This document shows positions 1 to 13,379 of a stretch of 64,000 nucleotides of DNA, piece by piece. The notes under the pieces were generated by a model, which worked only from the letters and a program-made list of their open reading frames with translations, was not told the DNA's origin and searched no databases. The position numbers and the translations under genes were made by a program. Within the stretch, counting starts at the first letter, position 1. Every line of letters starts with the position of its first letter. Source of the DNA: Mycolicibacterium porcinum (GTDB taxonomy: Bacteria > Actinomycetota > Actinomycetes > Mycobacteriales > Mycobacteriaceae); contig MVIG01000022.1 in assembly GCA_002086835.1 (NCBI GenBank), forward strand, positions 22,125 to 86,124, written 5' to 3'.

Positions 1-406
1 CGCTGGCGCTGGACGCGGCAACGCCTTTCATCGACCGCTTCAACCGCTGCTCGATCAGGTGGCGTTCCTTCTGTGGCAGCGCTTCCAGCAGACTCGCGAT
101 CGCGCTGGGCATGATCCGCGGATCCGTTGCCCTGGGCCACACCGCATCCGGATCGAACCCGGCACGGCGCAACTCGTAGGCCAGCCAGACATCGAGAGCG
201 AGCGCCGGAACCCCGGTGGTCGACGGGGCATCGAGGTACAACGGCACCCCGAGCAGCTTGCGCAGCACCCGGAAATCGGGCACGAACGTCAACTCGCCGG
301 CCACCCGCACCCACGGGTTGGTGTGCACGCCTGCCGGTGCCGCGTCGGCCACGATGCGGTCGAAGATGGCCCACGCGGTGGCTTTGGTCGACGGTTCAGC
401 GGGCAC
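1..406 (-). CDS. Partial gene downstream of the DNA methyltransferase; possible cognate restriction endonuclease
   Basis: An open frame of 135 codons runs leftward off the window edge, so only the N-terminus is visible. The GTG start at 406 overlaps the last 11 bases of the methyltransferase gene. An in-frame stop lies four codons upstream, so this is the most upstream start possible. The visible protein is soluble, with no signal peptide or membrane segment. No endonuclease catalytic motif is recognisable in the available part. The role as restriction partner is inferred only from the overlapping, same-strand position behind an N6-adenine methyltransferase, the usual type II arrangement. It could instead be another accessory protein. 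Confidence 0.55.
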   Translation of the reverse strand, partial: MPAEPSTKATAWAIFDRIVADAAPAGVHTNPWVRVAGELTFVPDFRVLRKLLGVPLYLDAPSTTGVPALALDVWLAYELRRAGFDPDAVWPRATDPRIMPSAIASLLEALPQKERHLIEQRLKRSMKGVAASSAS

Positions 407-2054
407 GCCGAGACCTTACCGTCCGGCGCGTCGACAATGAATCGCGCGCCGTCCGAACAGGTTCCAGAGCGACGTGCGTATCCAGCCCCAACGCGTCGTC
501 GACGATGCGGGTCGCCTCTAGCAGTTGCCCCCGCTCCAGGAGTGTTCCGGCCCGCCGACGTACCGCCCGCAGCTCGTCGGCTCGCGCCGCCACCAATTCG
601 GGCGACGGGACCAGCCAGCGGTCGGCCTCACGAGGTTCGATCTTGAGGATCCCGCCGCCATAGGAACGGCCGACGATCTCGGCGTGCAGAACCGTCACCG
701 AGTTGAGCGCGGCCAGCCCCAGCAGGTCCCGGCCCAGTGTCCGCAGCCCGTCCCGCAGGTAGACACCGTGAACCGAGTTGAGGTGATGTGCCTTCGCCCG
801 GTTGCTGATCAACCGAGGAGTGTCGGCATTCATACACGTCAGCAGCAGGTCAGCGGGATTCACCAGCGGCACCAGATACCACGGCTGACGCACCCGGCAT
901 TTGTAGGCCAGATGCACGCCTGCCGCGTGGCCGGCGTCGATGTAGCGCTGCGCGGCAGCCGACGGTGACTCGGGACGGAACAGGTGGATGGACCGGCCGT
1001 CCTCCCCCAACCTGGACAGCTGTTCGGCGGTCAGCGTCAGGCCGCGCAGGTGAGCGCTGCCCGGCGGGGACAATGGCAGCAGGTCGGTACCGCGCAGGCC
1101 CAGTTCGCTCACCCGATCCGGAGACAACGCGAAGAAGCCGTTGTTGCCGGTCACCATGCCCAGCGTGGTGTCGCCCCAGCTCTCCAGCGGGCAGAACTGC
1201 CCGCCGGTGTGCAGCCCGTGGAGCGCATCCACCGGCGCGTTTCCGATCAGGCCGCTGACCCATTTGTCGGCGGGATCGCGCGGCGACCAACGCCGTTGTG
1301 CCAGTTCAGTTGTCAGCGCATAGGCGTTGCGGGCCCGGTGGATGACGGCGTGGTCAGATGGCCCGGCGCCATAGCCGTCGGCGAGCAACAGCACCACGTC
1401 CGCTTCGGCCTCGGGAAACACCTGCTCGTCGAACATGACCAGCTCAACACTGGCGAACCGGTCGAACAGGAACTTCCGTACGGCTGCCGCGTAGTTGACG
1501 CTGAGCAACTCGGCGGGCAGTACCAGGGCCAGGCGGCCGCCCGGCTTGAGGAACAGCGCGGCATGCACGGTGAACGCGGCCCAGCTCGAGGCCAGCCCAG
1601 ACAGGGTGACGCCCGCCTTGAGTGCGGCACGGCGCGACTGCGCCCGGGTGGCACCGCGGAACTCCTGGTAGCGGATGTAGGGCGGGTTGCCGATCACGGC
1701 GGTGTACTCGGCCCGCGGGTCGATCGTGAAGAAGTCAGCCGTCCTGATGCGGGCCGTGCCGCCGGCGGCGGCAACACGCTTGCGCGCGGTGGTGGCGCTG
1801 GCCGCATGCAGTTCCACCCCGTCGACTCTTGGCAGGTCAGTCCCCAATTCGGCCAACCGGGTGACCGCCGCGACCACGAACGCCGCCTCCCCGGCCGCAG
1901 GTTCGAAGACCTCATCGTCAGCGGACCGGATTGCCCACCGGGTCAGATACCGCGTGATCTCGGGTGGGGTGAAAAACGCACCGCGCGCTTTGCGGGTCGC
2001 AGCGGTGTCGGTCACCCCGTCATTGTCGCCGACAGCACCGACAACTTCGGACAC
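396..2054 (-). CDS. N6-adenine DNA methyltransferase of a probable type II restriction-modification system
   Basis: 552-residue class I SAM-dependent DNA methyltransferase. A GAFFTPPEI segment near residues 25-33 is followed by the SAM-binding motif I, EPAAGEAAF (51-59), and the catalytic NPPY motif (123-126), typical of amino-methyltransferases acting on adenine. The long C-terminal part, including GRSYGGGILKIEP, resembles the target-recognition regions of PstI/SalI-type modification enzymes. It methylates a specific DNA site, presumably protecting it from a partner nuclease. The downstream gene overlaps it by 11 bases. It lies beyond hisI, where M. tuberculosis has chaA, which suggests an accessory insertion. 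The recognition sequence cannot be read from the sequence. The start could also be one of the GTG codons near residues 8 or 14. Confidence 0.85.
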   Translation of the reverse strand: MSEVVGAVGDNDGVTDTAATRKARGAFFTPPEITRYLTRWAIRSADDEVFEPAAGEAAFVVAAVTRLAELGTDLPRVDGVELHAASATTARKRVAAAGGTARIRTADFFTIDPRAEYTAVIGNPPYIRYQEFRGATRAQSRRAALKAGVTLSGLASSWAAFTVHAALFLKPGGRLALVLPAELLSVNYAAAVRKFLFDRFASVELVMFDEQVFPEAEADVVLLLADGYGAGPSDHAVIHRARNAYALTTELAQRRWSPRDPADKWVSGLIGNAPVDALHGLHTGGQFCPLESWGDTTLGMVTGNNGFFALSPDRVSELGLRGTDLLPLSPPGSAHLRGLTLTAEQLSRLGEDGRSIHLFRPESPSAAAQRYIDAGHAAGVHLAYKCRVRQPWYLVPLVNPADLLLTCMNADTPRLISNRAKAHHLNSVHGVYLRDGLRTLGRDLLGLAALNSVTVLHAEIVGRSYGGGILKIEPREADRWLVPSPELVAARADELRAVRRRAGTLLERGQLLEATRIVDDALGLDTHVALEPVRTARDSLSTRRTVRSRRAR

Positions 2055-2087
2055 CGCAACGCGGTGCAGCAGCTTCGACCCTCGCCC

Positions 2088-2139
2088 AGACTGCAGCCAG
2101 GGCCAAGAATCCGTCTGATCCTGTCCCTGAGTGCAGTCT
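2088..2139 (-). terminator. Stem-loop downstream of hisI
   Basis: AGACTGCA at 2088-2095 pairs with TGCAGTCT at 2132-2139. After a 2x2 internal loop, CAGGG at 2098-2102 pairs with CCCTG at 2125-2129. The structure lies in the 93-base gap between the hisI stop and the methyltransferase start, where the his operon would be expected to end. There is no U tract, so it is a candidate terminator or RNA-end structure only. Confidence 0.35.
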
Positions 2140-2147
2140 CGATGAAC

Positions 2148-2492
2148 CTACGCTTCAGACAGCAGCACATCCGCGTCGAAGCACGTGTGCGCCCCGGTGT
2201 GGCAGGCCGCGCCGACCTGATCGACCTCCAGCAGCACGGTGTCGCCGTCGCAGTCCAAGCGGACCGAGTGCACATACTGCGTGTGCCCGGACGTCAGACC
2301 CTTGACCCACTGCTCGCCGCGGGACCGCGAAAAGTAGGTGGCCTCACGGGTTTCCAAGGTGCGGGCCAGCGCGTCGTCGTCCATCCAGGCGACCATCAGC
2401 ACCTGACCGGTGGACCGCTCCTGCGCCACCGCGCTGAACAACCCGTCGGCGTTGCGCTTCAGGCGCTTGGCGATGTCGGGATCGAGAGCCAT
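2148..2492 (-). CDS. hisI: Phosphoribosyl-AMP cyclohydrolase HisI
   Basis: 114 residues, the usual length for the monofunctional enzyme. It opens the adenine ring of phosphoribosyl-AMP, the third step of histidine synthesis, in the cytoplasm. Family motifs are present: WMDDDAL (36-42), [16 protein letters not shown] (59-74) and the metal-binding stretch [20 protein letters not shown] (79-98), with its Asp and Cys ligands. The ATG at 2492 shares one base with the hisF stop codon, so the two genes are translationally coupled. It is the last gene of the his operon here. No HisE domain is fused, as expected for mycobacteria, where hisE lies elsewhere. Confidence 0.95.
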   Translation of the reverse strand: MALDPDIAKRLKRNADGLFSAVAQERSTGQVLMVAWMDDDALARTLETREATYFSRSRGEQWVKGLTSGHTQYVHSVRLDCDGDTVLLEVDQVGAACHTGAHTCFDADVLLSEA

Positions 2493-3277
2493 TACCGCAC
2501 CACGATTCCTTCGGCCGCCATCGCGGCCTTCACCTGGCCGATGGTCATCTCCCCGAAGTGAAAGACGCTGGCGGCCAGCACCGCGTCGGCGCCGGCCTGC
2601 ACGGCAGGAGCGAAATCGGCCACCGCACCGGCACCACCACTGGCGATCACCGGGACATGCACCGCGGCGCGGACCGCACGCAGCATCGGCAGGTCGAAGC
2701 CGGCCTTGGTGCCGTCGCGATCCATCGAGTTGAGCAGGATCTCGCCGACCCCGAGCTCGGCGCCCCGCGCGGCCCACTCGATAGCGTCGATACCGGTGCC
2801 GCGGCGCCCGCCGTGGGTGGTCACTTCCCACCCCGACGCCGTGGGCTGCTCGCCGGCCGGCACGGTACGGGCGTCGACGCTGAGCACGATGCACTGCGAA
2901 CCGAACTGGCGGGCCATCTCGGCCAGCAGTTCGGGCCGCGCGATCGCGGCGGTATTGACTGACACCTTGTCGGCGCCGGCCCGCAGCAGCACGTCGACGT
3001 CCTCGACCGCGCGCACTCCGCCGCCGACGGTCAGCGGGATGAACACCTGCTCGGCGGTGCGCTTGACCACCTCGAGCATGGTGGACCGGCCCGAGGAGGA
3101 CGCGGTCACGTCGAGGAAGGTCAGCTCGTCGGCGCCCTCGGCGTCGTAGACGGCCGCGAGTTCGACGGGATCACCCGCGTCGCGAAGGTTCTCGAAGTTG
3201 ACGCCCTTGACCACCCGGCCGGCGTCGACGTCGAGGCACGGGATGACCCTCGTCGCGACATCACTGATGGTGCTCAC
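2492..3277 (-). CDS. hisF: Imidazole glycerol phosphate synthase, cyclase subunit HisF
   Basis: 261-residue TIM-barrel subunit that uses ammonia from HisH to close the imidazole ring, yielding imidazole glycerol phosphate and AICAR. The N-terminal [15 protein letters not shown] carries the first catalytic Asp, and [12 protein letters not shown] carries the second. Phosphate-binding glycine loops such as [10 protein letters not shown] and [11 protein letters not shown] are intact. The GTG start at 3277 overlaps the stop of impA in a GTGA junction. HisH lies three genes upstream in the same operon, so both subunits of the synthase are made together. Confidence 0.95.
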   Translation of the reverse strand: MSTISDVATRVIPCLDVDAGRVVKGVNFENLRDAGDPVELAAVYDAEGADELTFLDVTASSSGRSTMLEVVKRTAEQVFIPLTVGGGVRAVEDVDVLLRAGADKVSVNTAAIARPELLAEMARQFGSQCIVLSVDARTVPAGEQPTASGWEVTTHGGRRGTGIDAIEWAARGAELGVGEILLNSMDRDGTKAGFDLPMLRAVRAAVHVPVIASGGAGAVADFAPAVQAGADAVLAASVFHFGEMTIGQVKAAMAAEGIVVR

Positions 3278-4095
3278 AGGTAGTCCTCCGGATTGCCAGC
3301 GGATTTCACGATTTCCAGCATGCGTTCATGCACGCCAGGAGCGGCGGCCAGCGCCGATTTCGACTCGGCCGTCCACGGATCGCCGGCCAGGTCGGTGACG
3401 ATGCCGCCGGCAGCCCGCACCAACGCCACCCCGGCCGCGTGGTCCCAGATGTGGTGCCCGAAACTGATGGCCCCGCCCAGGACTCCGGCGGCGACATAAG
3501 CCAGGTCCACGCCGGTCGCGCCGTGCATCCGCACCCGCGAGCACACGCGGCTGAGATTGGACAGCACCTCGACCCGGTAGCGGCCGGGGAACCGGCCACG
3601 GGAATCGATGTTGAAGGTCTGGATGCCGACGATCGAGTCGGTCAACGTCGGTGAACCGAGCGGCGGCAGCGCGGTGCCGTTGTCTCGCACCGGTCCTCCG
3701 GCGAGCGCCGAGTAGCGCTGTCCGGTGAACGGCAGCCAGGTCAGGCCGGCCACCGGCTCGCCGTCGGCCAGCAGCCCGAGCAGGATGGCCGCCATCGGCG
3801 ACCCGGCCGCGTAGTTGAACGTGCCGTCGATCGGGTCGAGCACCCACACCAGCGGCGAGTCGATGGGCTCACCGCCGAATTCCTCGCCATGGACCCCGAT
3901 TCCGGTGGCCTCGGTCAGCGCCCGCACCACCTGCCGTTCGATCGCGAGATCGACCTCGGTGGCGAAGTCGTTGCCCTGCTTGCTCACCGCGGAATCGGCG
4001 CGGTGGCCGGCGATGAACGGCACCGCTGCCGCGTCGAGAATCTCGGTCGCCGCGTCTACCAGCGCGGCCAACTTCGACGGGTCCAGGTCGGCCAC
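3274..4095 (-). CDS. impA: Inositol-monophosphatase-family phosphatase ImpA (possible histidinol-phosphatase)
   Basis: 273-residue Mg-dependent phosphatase of the inositol monophosphatase family, placed as in M. tuberculosis (Rv1604). It has the metal-binding DPIDGTFN motif (87-94), GEEFGGE (70-76) and the C-terminal IWDHAAG motif. I chose the GTG at 4095, six bases after hisA ends, because the protein then begins [16 protein letters not shown], the normal family start; a longer frame exists but lies within hisA. Its place between hisA and hisF suggests it could supply the histidinol-phosphatase step, an inference from context. Inositol phosphate hydrolysis is the alternative. Confidence 0.88.
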   Translation of the reverse strand: MADLDPSKLAALVDAATEILDAAAVPFIAGHRADSAVSKQGNDFATEVDLAIERQVVRALTEATGIGVHGEEFGGEPIDSPLVWVLDPIDGTFNYAAGSPMAAILLGLLADGEPVAGLTWLPFTGQRYSALAGGPVRDNGTALPPLGSPTLTDSIVGIQTFNIDSRGRFPGRYRVEVLSNLSRVCSRVRMHGATGVDLAYVAAGVLGGAISFGHHIWDHAAGVALVRAAGGIVTDLAGDPWTAESKSALAAAPGVHERMLEIVKSAGNPEDYL

Positions 4096-4100
4096 CTCGC

Positions 4101-4835
4101 TTATCCGCTGACCGCAGCCAGAGCCTGCGGCAGGGTGAATCGTTCGGCGTACAGCGCCTTTCCGACGATCGCACCCTCGACGCCGTGGCGGGTCAGAGTC
4201 GCGATGGCCCGGAGGTCGTCGAGGCTGGACACTCCGCCCGAGGCGATCACGGGAGCCTCGGTGCGGTCGGCGACAGACGCCAGCAGTTCCAGGTTGGGGC
4301 CGGTCAGGGTGCCGTCCTTGGTGACGTCGGTGACGACGTAGCGCGAGCACCCTTCGCGGTCAAGGCGATCCAGAACCTCCCACAGGTCGCCGCCGTCGGT
4401 CTCCCAGCCGCGGCCGCGCAGCCGCCAGCTGTCGTTCTCGAACTGCACGTCCAGCCCGACGGCCACCCGATCGCCGTACTCGGCGATGGCGCGGCGACAC
4501 CACTCCGGGCTTTCCAGCGCCGCGGTGCCGATGTTCACCCGCGCGCAGCCGGTGTCCATGGCGGCTTTCAGCGAGTCGTCATCGCGGATGCCGCCGGACA
4601 GTTCGACTTTCACGTCGAGCTTGCCGACCAGGTCGGCCAGCAGCTCGCGGTTACTGCCCCGGCCGAAGGCGGCGTCCAGGTCCACCAGGTGGATCCACTC
4701 GGCGCCGTCCCGCTGCCAGGCCTCGGCGGCCTCCAGAGCCGAACCGTAGTCGGTCTCACTGCCCGCCTTGCCCTGCACGAGACGCACCGCTTTGCCGTCC
4801 ACCACGTCGACGGCCGGCAACAGAATCAAACTCAC
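4101..4835 (-). CDS. hisA: ProFAR isomerase HisA/PriA, probably bifunctional with TrpF
   Basis: 244-residue TIM barrel with internally duplicated halves, isomerising ProFAR to PRFAR in histidine synthesis. The N-terminal [20 protein letters not shown] carries the catalytic Asp, and [14 protein letters not shown] carries the second. [12 protein letters not shown] forms a phosphate loop. In actinobacteria this protein (PriA) usually also performs the TrpF step of tryptophan synthesis. That dual role is expected here because no trpF is visible, but it is knowledge of the family rather than something seen. Its start overlaps the hisH stop by four bases. Confidence 0.93.
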   Translation of the reverse strand: MSLILLPAVDVVDGKAVRLVQGKAGSETDYGSALEAAEAWQRDGAEWIHLVDLDAAFGRGSNRELLADLVGKLDVKVELSGGIRDDDSLKAAMDTGCARVNIGTAALESPEWCRRAIAEYGDRVAVGLDVQFENDSWRLRGRGWETDGGDLWEVLDRLDREGCSRYVVTDVTKDGTLTGPNLELLASVADRTEAPVIASGGVSSLDDLRAIATLTRHGVEGAIVGKALYAERFTLPQALAAVSG

Positions 4836-5445
4836 AGTCCCTCAACCCAATTCGCGAGCAGCGTCGCACCGGCGTCGCCACTCTTCTCCGGATGAAATTG
4901 CGTGGCCGACAACGCACCGTCCTCGACGGCGGCGATGAACGGCACGTGATGCGTCGCCCAGGTCACCAGCGCGTCCGGATTACCGGACCACTCCTGCGCG
5001 GCGTACGAATGCACGAAATAGAAACGCGTCGCGGCGTCGAGCCCCTTGAACAGGGTGCTGCCGGCTGCCGCATCGACGACGTTCCAGCCCATGTGCGGAA
5101 TCACCGGGGCGTCCAGTCGAGTCACCGCACCGGGCCACTGTCCGCAACCGGTGGATTCCGTGCCGAACTCCACCCCGCGGGCGAACAGGATCTGCATGCC
5201 CACGCAGACGCCCAGCACCGGACGACCATGCTGCAGGCGGTCGGCGATGATCTTCTCGCCACCGATTGCCCGGAGCCCGGTCATGCAGGCCTCGAACGCA
5301 CCGACACCGGGCACCACAAGGCCGTCGGCTGCCGCGGCTGCACCCGGATCGGCGGTGACTTCGACATCGGCACCGACGCGCTCCAGCGCGCGCTGAGCCG
5401 AGCGCAGATTGCCCGATCCGTAATCGAGAACGATGACTTTCTTTG

Positions 5446-5449
<4 letters not shown>
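4832..5449 (-). CDS. hisH: Imidazole glycerol phosphate synthase, glutaminase subunit HisH
   Basis: 205-residue class I glutamine amidotransferase that hydrolyses glutamine and channels ammonia to HisF. The nucleophile elbow GVCVGMQ carries the catalytic Cys, and FHPEKSG near the C-terminus carries the His and Glu of the triad. The N-terminal [13 protein letters not shown] is typical of HisH. It overlaps hisA and hisB by four bases on either side, so translation is coupled through the operon. Confidence 0.95.
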
Positions 5450-8527
<3,078 letters not shown>

Positions 8528-8540
8528 CGCTTCAATTGTC
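8528..8540 (-). promoter_or_regulatory. hisD: Candidate leaderless promoter of the his operon
   Basis: On the minus strand GACAAT (8540-8535) is followed by seven bases and then the hisD ATG. This is the spacing at which mycobacterial transcription starts on the first base of the start codon. No convincing -35 box was seen. The same GACAAT-N7-start arrangement precedes ansA in this window. Confidence 0.4.
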
Positions 8541-8631
8541 CCTGATCAGTCCAGTTGATAAAAATCCGTCGCCCACTGGCGCCGGCACGCCGCGTCGTAG
8601 GGTGGTTTCAGCCTGCCGAATGGAGCCTCAG

Positions 8632-9042
8632 ATGTCCGCAAAAGACCACCCCAACAACGCGCCCGGCGTACCGATGCTGGTGCCGCCCGCGCTGGAGCGG
8701 TTCCAGATCAAATACATCAACCCGCTGGTGAAACCATTTTCCAAGCGCTTGCCAGGGTTCACCGTGATCAAGCATCGAGGCCGCACCTCCGGTACGCCCT
8801 ACGAGACGATCGTCACCAGTTACCGCAAGGGCAATGTTTTCGCGGTGACCCTCCTGCACGGCAAGACCAACTGGGTGAAGAACGTGATCGCGGCGGGTGG
8901 GGCCGACGTGCACCTGTTCCGCGACGACATCAAGATCACCAATCCCCGCGTGCTACCTGCGGGCACCGACGATCCGACCCTCCCCCGGATCCCCCGGAAT
9001 GCCGCCCGTCGGATGGGCGTCTTCGTCGCAGATATCGTTTGA
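8632..9042 (+). CDS. Deazaflavin (F420)-dependent nitroreductase-family protein, Rv1598c-like
   Basis: 136 residues, matching the size and position of M. tuberculosis Rv1598c beside hisD. The segment PGFTVIKHRGRTSGTPYETIVTSYRKG with the later LHGKTNWVKNVIAAGG (described in parts) is typical of the split beta-barrel F420H2-dependent quinone/nitro-reductase family. The first part resembles the residues that bind the deazaflavin. The start at 8632 has a GGAG ribosome site at 8622-8625 and a TAGGGT hexamer at 8598-8603 as a possible -10. The substrate is unknown, and F420 use is a family inference. It is divergent from the his operon. Confidence 0.75.
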   Translation: MSAKDHPNNAPGVPMLVPPALERFQIKYINPLVKPFSKRLPGFTVIKHRGRTSGTPYETIVTSYRKGNVFAVTLLHGKTNWVKNVIAAGGADVHLFRDDIKITNPRVLPAGTDDPTLPRIPRNAARRMGVFVADIV

Positions 9043-9063
9043 CACGATCGCCAGACTGCATAC

Positions 9064-9699
9064 ATGACCTGGCAGATCTGGCTCGCTTTCCTCGGCGCGT
9101 CGATCGCCATCAGTCTGTCCCCCGGAGCCGGGGCGATCCAGTCGATGGCGACCGGCCTGACCCACGGTGTCCGCCGTGGGTCATGGAGTGTGCTCGGACT
9201 CCAGATCGGGCTTCTCGCGCAACTGGTCCTGGTCGCCGTCGGCCTGGGAGCCGTCGTCGCCAAGTCGATGCTTGCTTTCCACATCGTCAAGTGGATCGGT
9301 GTCGCGTACCTGATCTACCTGGCGGTCCAGCAATGGCGCAGCGCCTCGCAGGATCTGCGCGCCCGGATGGGCAGCGCCGGCGAGCGCGGCCGACTGTCCC
9401 TGGTCGCGCGCGGATTCCTGGTGAACACCACCAACCCGAAGGGCTTGGTGTTCCTCGTCGCGGTCCTGCCGCAGTTCGTGGTTCCGACCGCACCGCTGCT
9501 GCCGCAGTATCTGGCGATCGGAGCGACGATGGTCGCCGTCGACGTGGTCGTGATGAGCCTCTACACCGGGCTGGCGGCACGGCTACTCAACTGGCTGCAG
9601 ACGCCGCGTCAGCAGACCATGCTCGGCCGGGTGTTCTCCGGGTTGTTCGCCACGGCCGCGGTGGTGCTGTCGTTGGTGCGTCGCGGCGCGGCCGCCTAG
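9064..9699 (+). CDS. LysE/RhtB-family amino-acid exporter
   Basis: 211-residue inner-membrane protein with about six hydrophobic segments, of the LysE/RhtB translocator family. It has the hallmark N-terminal SLSPGAGAIQSMATGLTHGVRRG and a conserved GFLVNTTNPKGLVFLVAVLPQF region. Members export amino acids or small solutes; the substrate cannot be told from sequence. It follows the F420-type gene by 21 bases and may be cotranscribed. It occupies the place where M. tuberculosis has Rv1597, so the gene content differs here. Confidence 0.85.
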   Translation: MTWQIWLAFLGASIAISLSPGAGAIQSMATGLTHGVRRGSWSVLGLQIGLLAQLVLVAVGLGAVVAKSMLAFHIVKWIGVAYLIYLAVQQWRSASQDLRARMGSAGERGRLSLVARGFLVNTTNPKGLVFLVAVLPQFVVPTAPLLPQYLAIGATMVAVDVVVMSLYTGLAARLLNWLQTPRQQTMLGRVFSGLFATAAVVLSLVRRGAAA

Positions 9700-9720
9700 G
9701 TGTCCTCTGCCGATCACTAA

Positions 9721-9759
9721 ACCGAGGATTTCAGCCACATATTGACCGGAATCCTCGGT
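9721..9759. terminator. Hairpin between convergent lysE-type gene and nadC
   Basis: ACCGAGGATT at 9721-9730 is matched by AATCCTCGGT at 9750-9759, a perfect 10-base-pair stem with a 19-base loop. It sits in the 135-base gap between two convergent genes, so it could end transcription in both directions. There is no clear U tract. Confidence 0.5.
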
Positions 9760-9834
9760 CTAGTGCTCCATCGCACCATGGCGGCACACCACATTGACGC
9801 CGGCCCCGGTTCGACGCGAATAACGCTGCGCGGG

Positions 9835-10692
9835 TTACGTGTCCAGACCGATGTCGAGCACCCGCACGGAATGCGTGAGCGCACCGATCGCCAGATAGTC
9901 GACTCCGGTGCCGGCGTAGTCGGCCGCGCTGTCCAGTGTCAGGCCGCCCGACGATTCCAGCAGTGTTTTGGGTGAGTGTTTGTCCCTGCGCTGTACCGCG
10001 ATCTGGGTCTGCCAGACCGGGAAGTTGTCCAGCAGCACCAGTTCCACATCGGCTGCGAGCACCTCGTCGAGTTGCTCGAGGGAATCCACCTCGACCTCGC
10101 ACGGCAGATCCGGCGCCTCCGCGCGGACCGCCTTGAGTGCGGCCACCACCGACCCGGCCGCGGCGACGTGGTTGTCCTTGATCAAGGCGGCGTCGCCCAG
10201 CCCCATCCGGTGGTTGACCCCGCCGCCGACGCGCACCGCGTACTTCTGCAGGGCACGCAAGCCCGGCAGTGTCTTGCGGGTGTCGCGGATCTTGGCGTTG
10301 GTGCCGGCCACCGCGTCGACCCAGGCAGCTGTCGCGGTGGCGATCCCCGACAGGTGGCACATCAGGTTCAACATGGTGCGTTCGGCGGTGAGCAGACCGC
10401 GGGTCGGCGCCTCGACCGTCAGGATCGACGCCCGGGCGTCCAATCGGGCACCATCCTCGACCCGGTCGAGTACGCGGTAGCCGTCGGCGCCGAGCAGTTC
10501 GTCGAGTACGAGTAGCCCGATGTCGACGCCGGCGACGACGCCCGGTTCGCGGTTGACCACCGAGGCGGTGGTCATGGCGTCGGCGTCAACGGTGGCGAGC
10601 GTGGTGATGTCGGGGCCGTAGCGCAGGTCTTCCTCGAGCGCCCGCGCGATCGTCGCCCGCGCCTCGGCCAGCTCGATGTCCGAAAGTGCCAT
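9835..10692 (-). CDS. nadC: Nicotinate-nucleotide pyrophosphorylase (quinolinate phosphoribosyltransferase) NadC
   Basis: 285-residue enzyme joining quinolinate and PRPP to give nicotinate mononucleotide, the third step of de novo NAD synthesis. The signature DTRKTLPGLRALQKYAVRVG and the following GVNHRMGLGDAALIKDNH are intact, as is LLDNFPV. The ATG at 10692 shares its first base with the nadB stop codon, so the genes are coupled. A longer frame upstream lies inside nadB and is not used. Last gene of nadABC. Confidence 0.95.
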   Translation of the reverse strand: MALSDIELAEARATIARALEEDLRYGPDITTLATVDADAMTTASVVNREPGVVAGVDIGLLVLDELLGADGYRVLDRVEDGARLDARASILTVEAPTRGLLTAERTMLNLMCHLSGIATATAAWVDAVAGTNAKIRDTRKTLPGLRALQKYAVRVGGGVNHRMGLGDAALIKDNHVAAAGSVVAALKAVRAEAPDLPCEVEVDSLEQLDEVLAADVELVLLDNFPVWQTQIAVQRRDKHSPKTLLESSGGLTLDSAADYAGTGVDYLAIGALTHSVRVLDIGLDT

Positions 10693-12289
10693 CAGCACAC
10701 CGCCGTCGCGGTGTCGAGGGTGGGCCTGCCGGCTACGGCACGAATCGTCACGGAATGCTCCTGGGCTGGGTCGGTTTCGGGGTAATCGCCGCGATGGTGA
10801 CAGCCACGGCTCTCGGTGCGGGCCAGGGCTGCGACGGCAATCGCGCGGGCAGTGACGGTCAGCGCCGCATCCTCGAAGCTCTGCCGGCTGGTGGGTTGCC
10901 CCGGCCTCGCGTCGGTCAGAATCGCATCCAGCCGACACAGTCCATCGGCGTCACGGACCACTGACGCATGCTCGGACATGGCGTGCTGCAAGACATCTCG
11001 GCCGACGGAATCATGGCGGCGGTCCTGGGGCACCTGCGCACGCACCGATCCCGACGCCATCGCGTGCTCGGCCGCGAGCCGGCCGGCCCGTCCGCCAACG
11101 ACCAAACCTTCCAGCAGGCTGTTGGACGCGAGCCGATTGGCCCCGTGCATCCCCGTACGGGCGACTTCCCCGGCCGCGAAAAGCCCAGGCAGTTCAGTGC
11201 GTCCATGCACGTCGGTAGCCACGCCACCGCAGCTGTAATGGGCGCCGGGAACCACCGGGATGGGCTGACGGGTCGGGTCCACACCGGCCTCCGCACATGC
11301 CGCCGCCACTGTGGGAAAACGGTCGGCGAACCGCGTGATGCCCCGGGCATCGAGGTACACACAGGGGTCGCCGGTGGCGCTCAACCTCGCGTTGACGGCG
11401 GCGGCGACCACGTCCCGCGGGGCCAGGTCCCCCATCGGGTGAATCCCTTCGGTAACCGAGTTGCCTTGCGAATCAACGAGTACGGCACCCTCACCGCGCA
11501 GCGCCTCGGTGATGAGCGGGCGCCGGCCGCCACCGTTCTCGGCGTACAGCATGGTCGGGTGGAACTGGACGAACTCGATGTCACGGACCGGGACACCGGC
11601 CCAGAGCGCCAGGGCGATGCCGTCACCGGTCGACCCACTGGGATTGGTGGTGGCCGCGTATACGTGGCCGAGACCTCCGGTGGCCAGGACGACCGACGGC
11701 GCGTGGATGATGCCCGGGCCGTCCTCGTTGCGCACCAGCACGCCGGTCACCGTGGCGTCGTCGTGCAGGACCTGCAGTGCCACATGGTCGCGGCGGATGT
11801 CGAGGGTGGCCGCCGCGGAATCGAGGGCTCGCTGCACCTCGGCTCCGGTGGCATCACCGCCGGCGTGAATGATCCGGCGGCGGGTATGTCCGCCCTCGCG
11901 GGTCAGGGCCCAGTGCCCGGGGACGGTCTCGTCGAACTGTGCGCCGTCGGCCACCAGATGGGCGACGGCGTCGTAACCGGCTGCGACGATGGAGCGCACC
12001 GCGTCGGGGTCGCACAGACCGCCACCGGCGGCGACGGTGTCGGCGACGTGGGCCTCGACGGAGTCTTCGGTGTCCGGCAGTACGACGGCGATACCGCCCT
12101 GGGCGTAGAACGTCGCGGTCTCGCGGGCCTTGCTCAACACCACCACACGGCGACCGCGGCGGTGCGCGGCCAGGGCCGCCACCAGGCCTGCCACGCCCGT
12201 ACCGACCACGACGACGTCAGCGCGCTGCTGCCACAGCGTCGAACTGCCGCAGGCGAAGCGGCTCGATCCCCGGGCACTGCCCGTCGGGG

Positions 12290-12293
<4 letters not shown>
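10692..12293 (-). CDS. nadB: L-aspartate oxidase NadB
   Basis: 533-residue flavoprotein oxidising aspartate to iminoaspartate, which NadA uses. The N-terminal FAD-binding motif [17 protein letters not shown] lies near residues 26-42. The FAD/substrate regions [17 protein letters not shown] and [20 protein letters not shown]-type motif (read here as [15 protein letters not shown]) are present, as is [17 protein letters not shown]. The start ATG at 12293 overlaps the nadA stop in an ATGA junction. Size is close to the 527-residue M. tuberculosis protein. Confidence 0.94.
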
Positions 12294-13333
<1,040 letters not shown>

Positions 13334-13356
13334 GCCGACCTCCTCCACTAGGTCAG

Positions 13357-13379
13357 GTTTTCGACTTATAATCGAAAAC
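13357..13379. promoter_or_regulatory. NrtR operator and overlapping divergent promoter between nadA and nrtR
   Basis: GTTTTCGA (13357-13364) and TCGAAAAC (13372-13379) form a perfect 8-base inverted repeat with a 7-base centre, matching the type of site reported for the mycobacterial NAD regulator NrtR. A TATAAT hexamer (13367-13372) inside the site is placed as a -10 whose transcript would start at the nrtR ATG (13380). The nadA start is 24 bases away on the other side, so one bound repressor could shut both directions. Confidence 0.75.

Noticed and set aside
984-2561. A 525-codon open frame on the plus strand across the methyltransferase and hisI
   Set aside because: It crosses two genes on the other strand, both with clear motifs, and has none of its own.
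2494-2894. N-terminal extension of the hisI frame into hisF
   Set aside because: The extra residues are a shadow of hisF; the ATG sharing a base with the hisF stop gives the exact HisI length.
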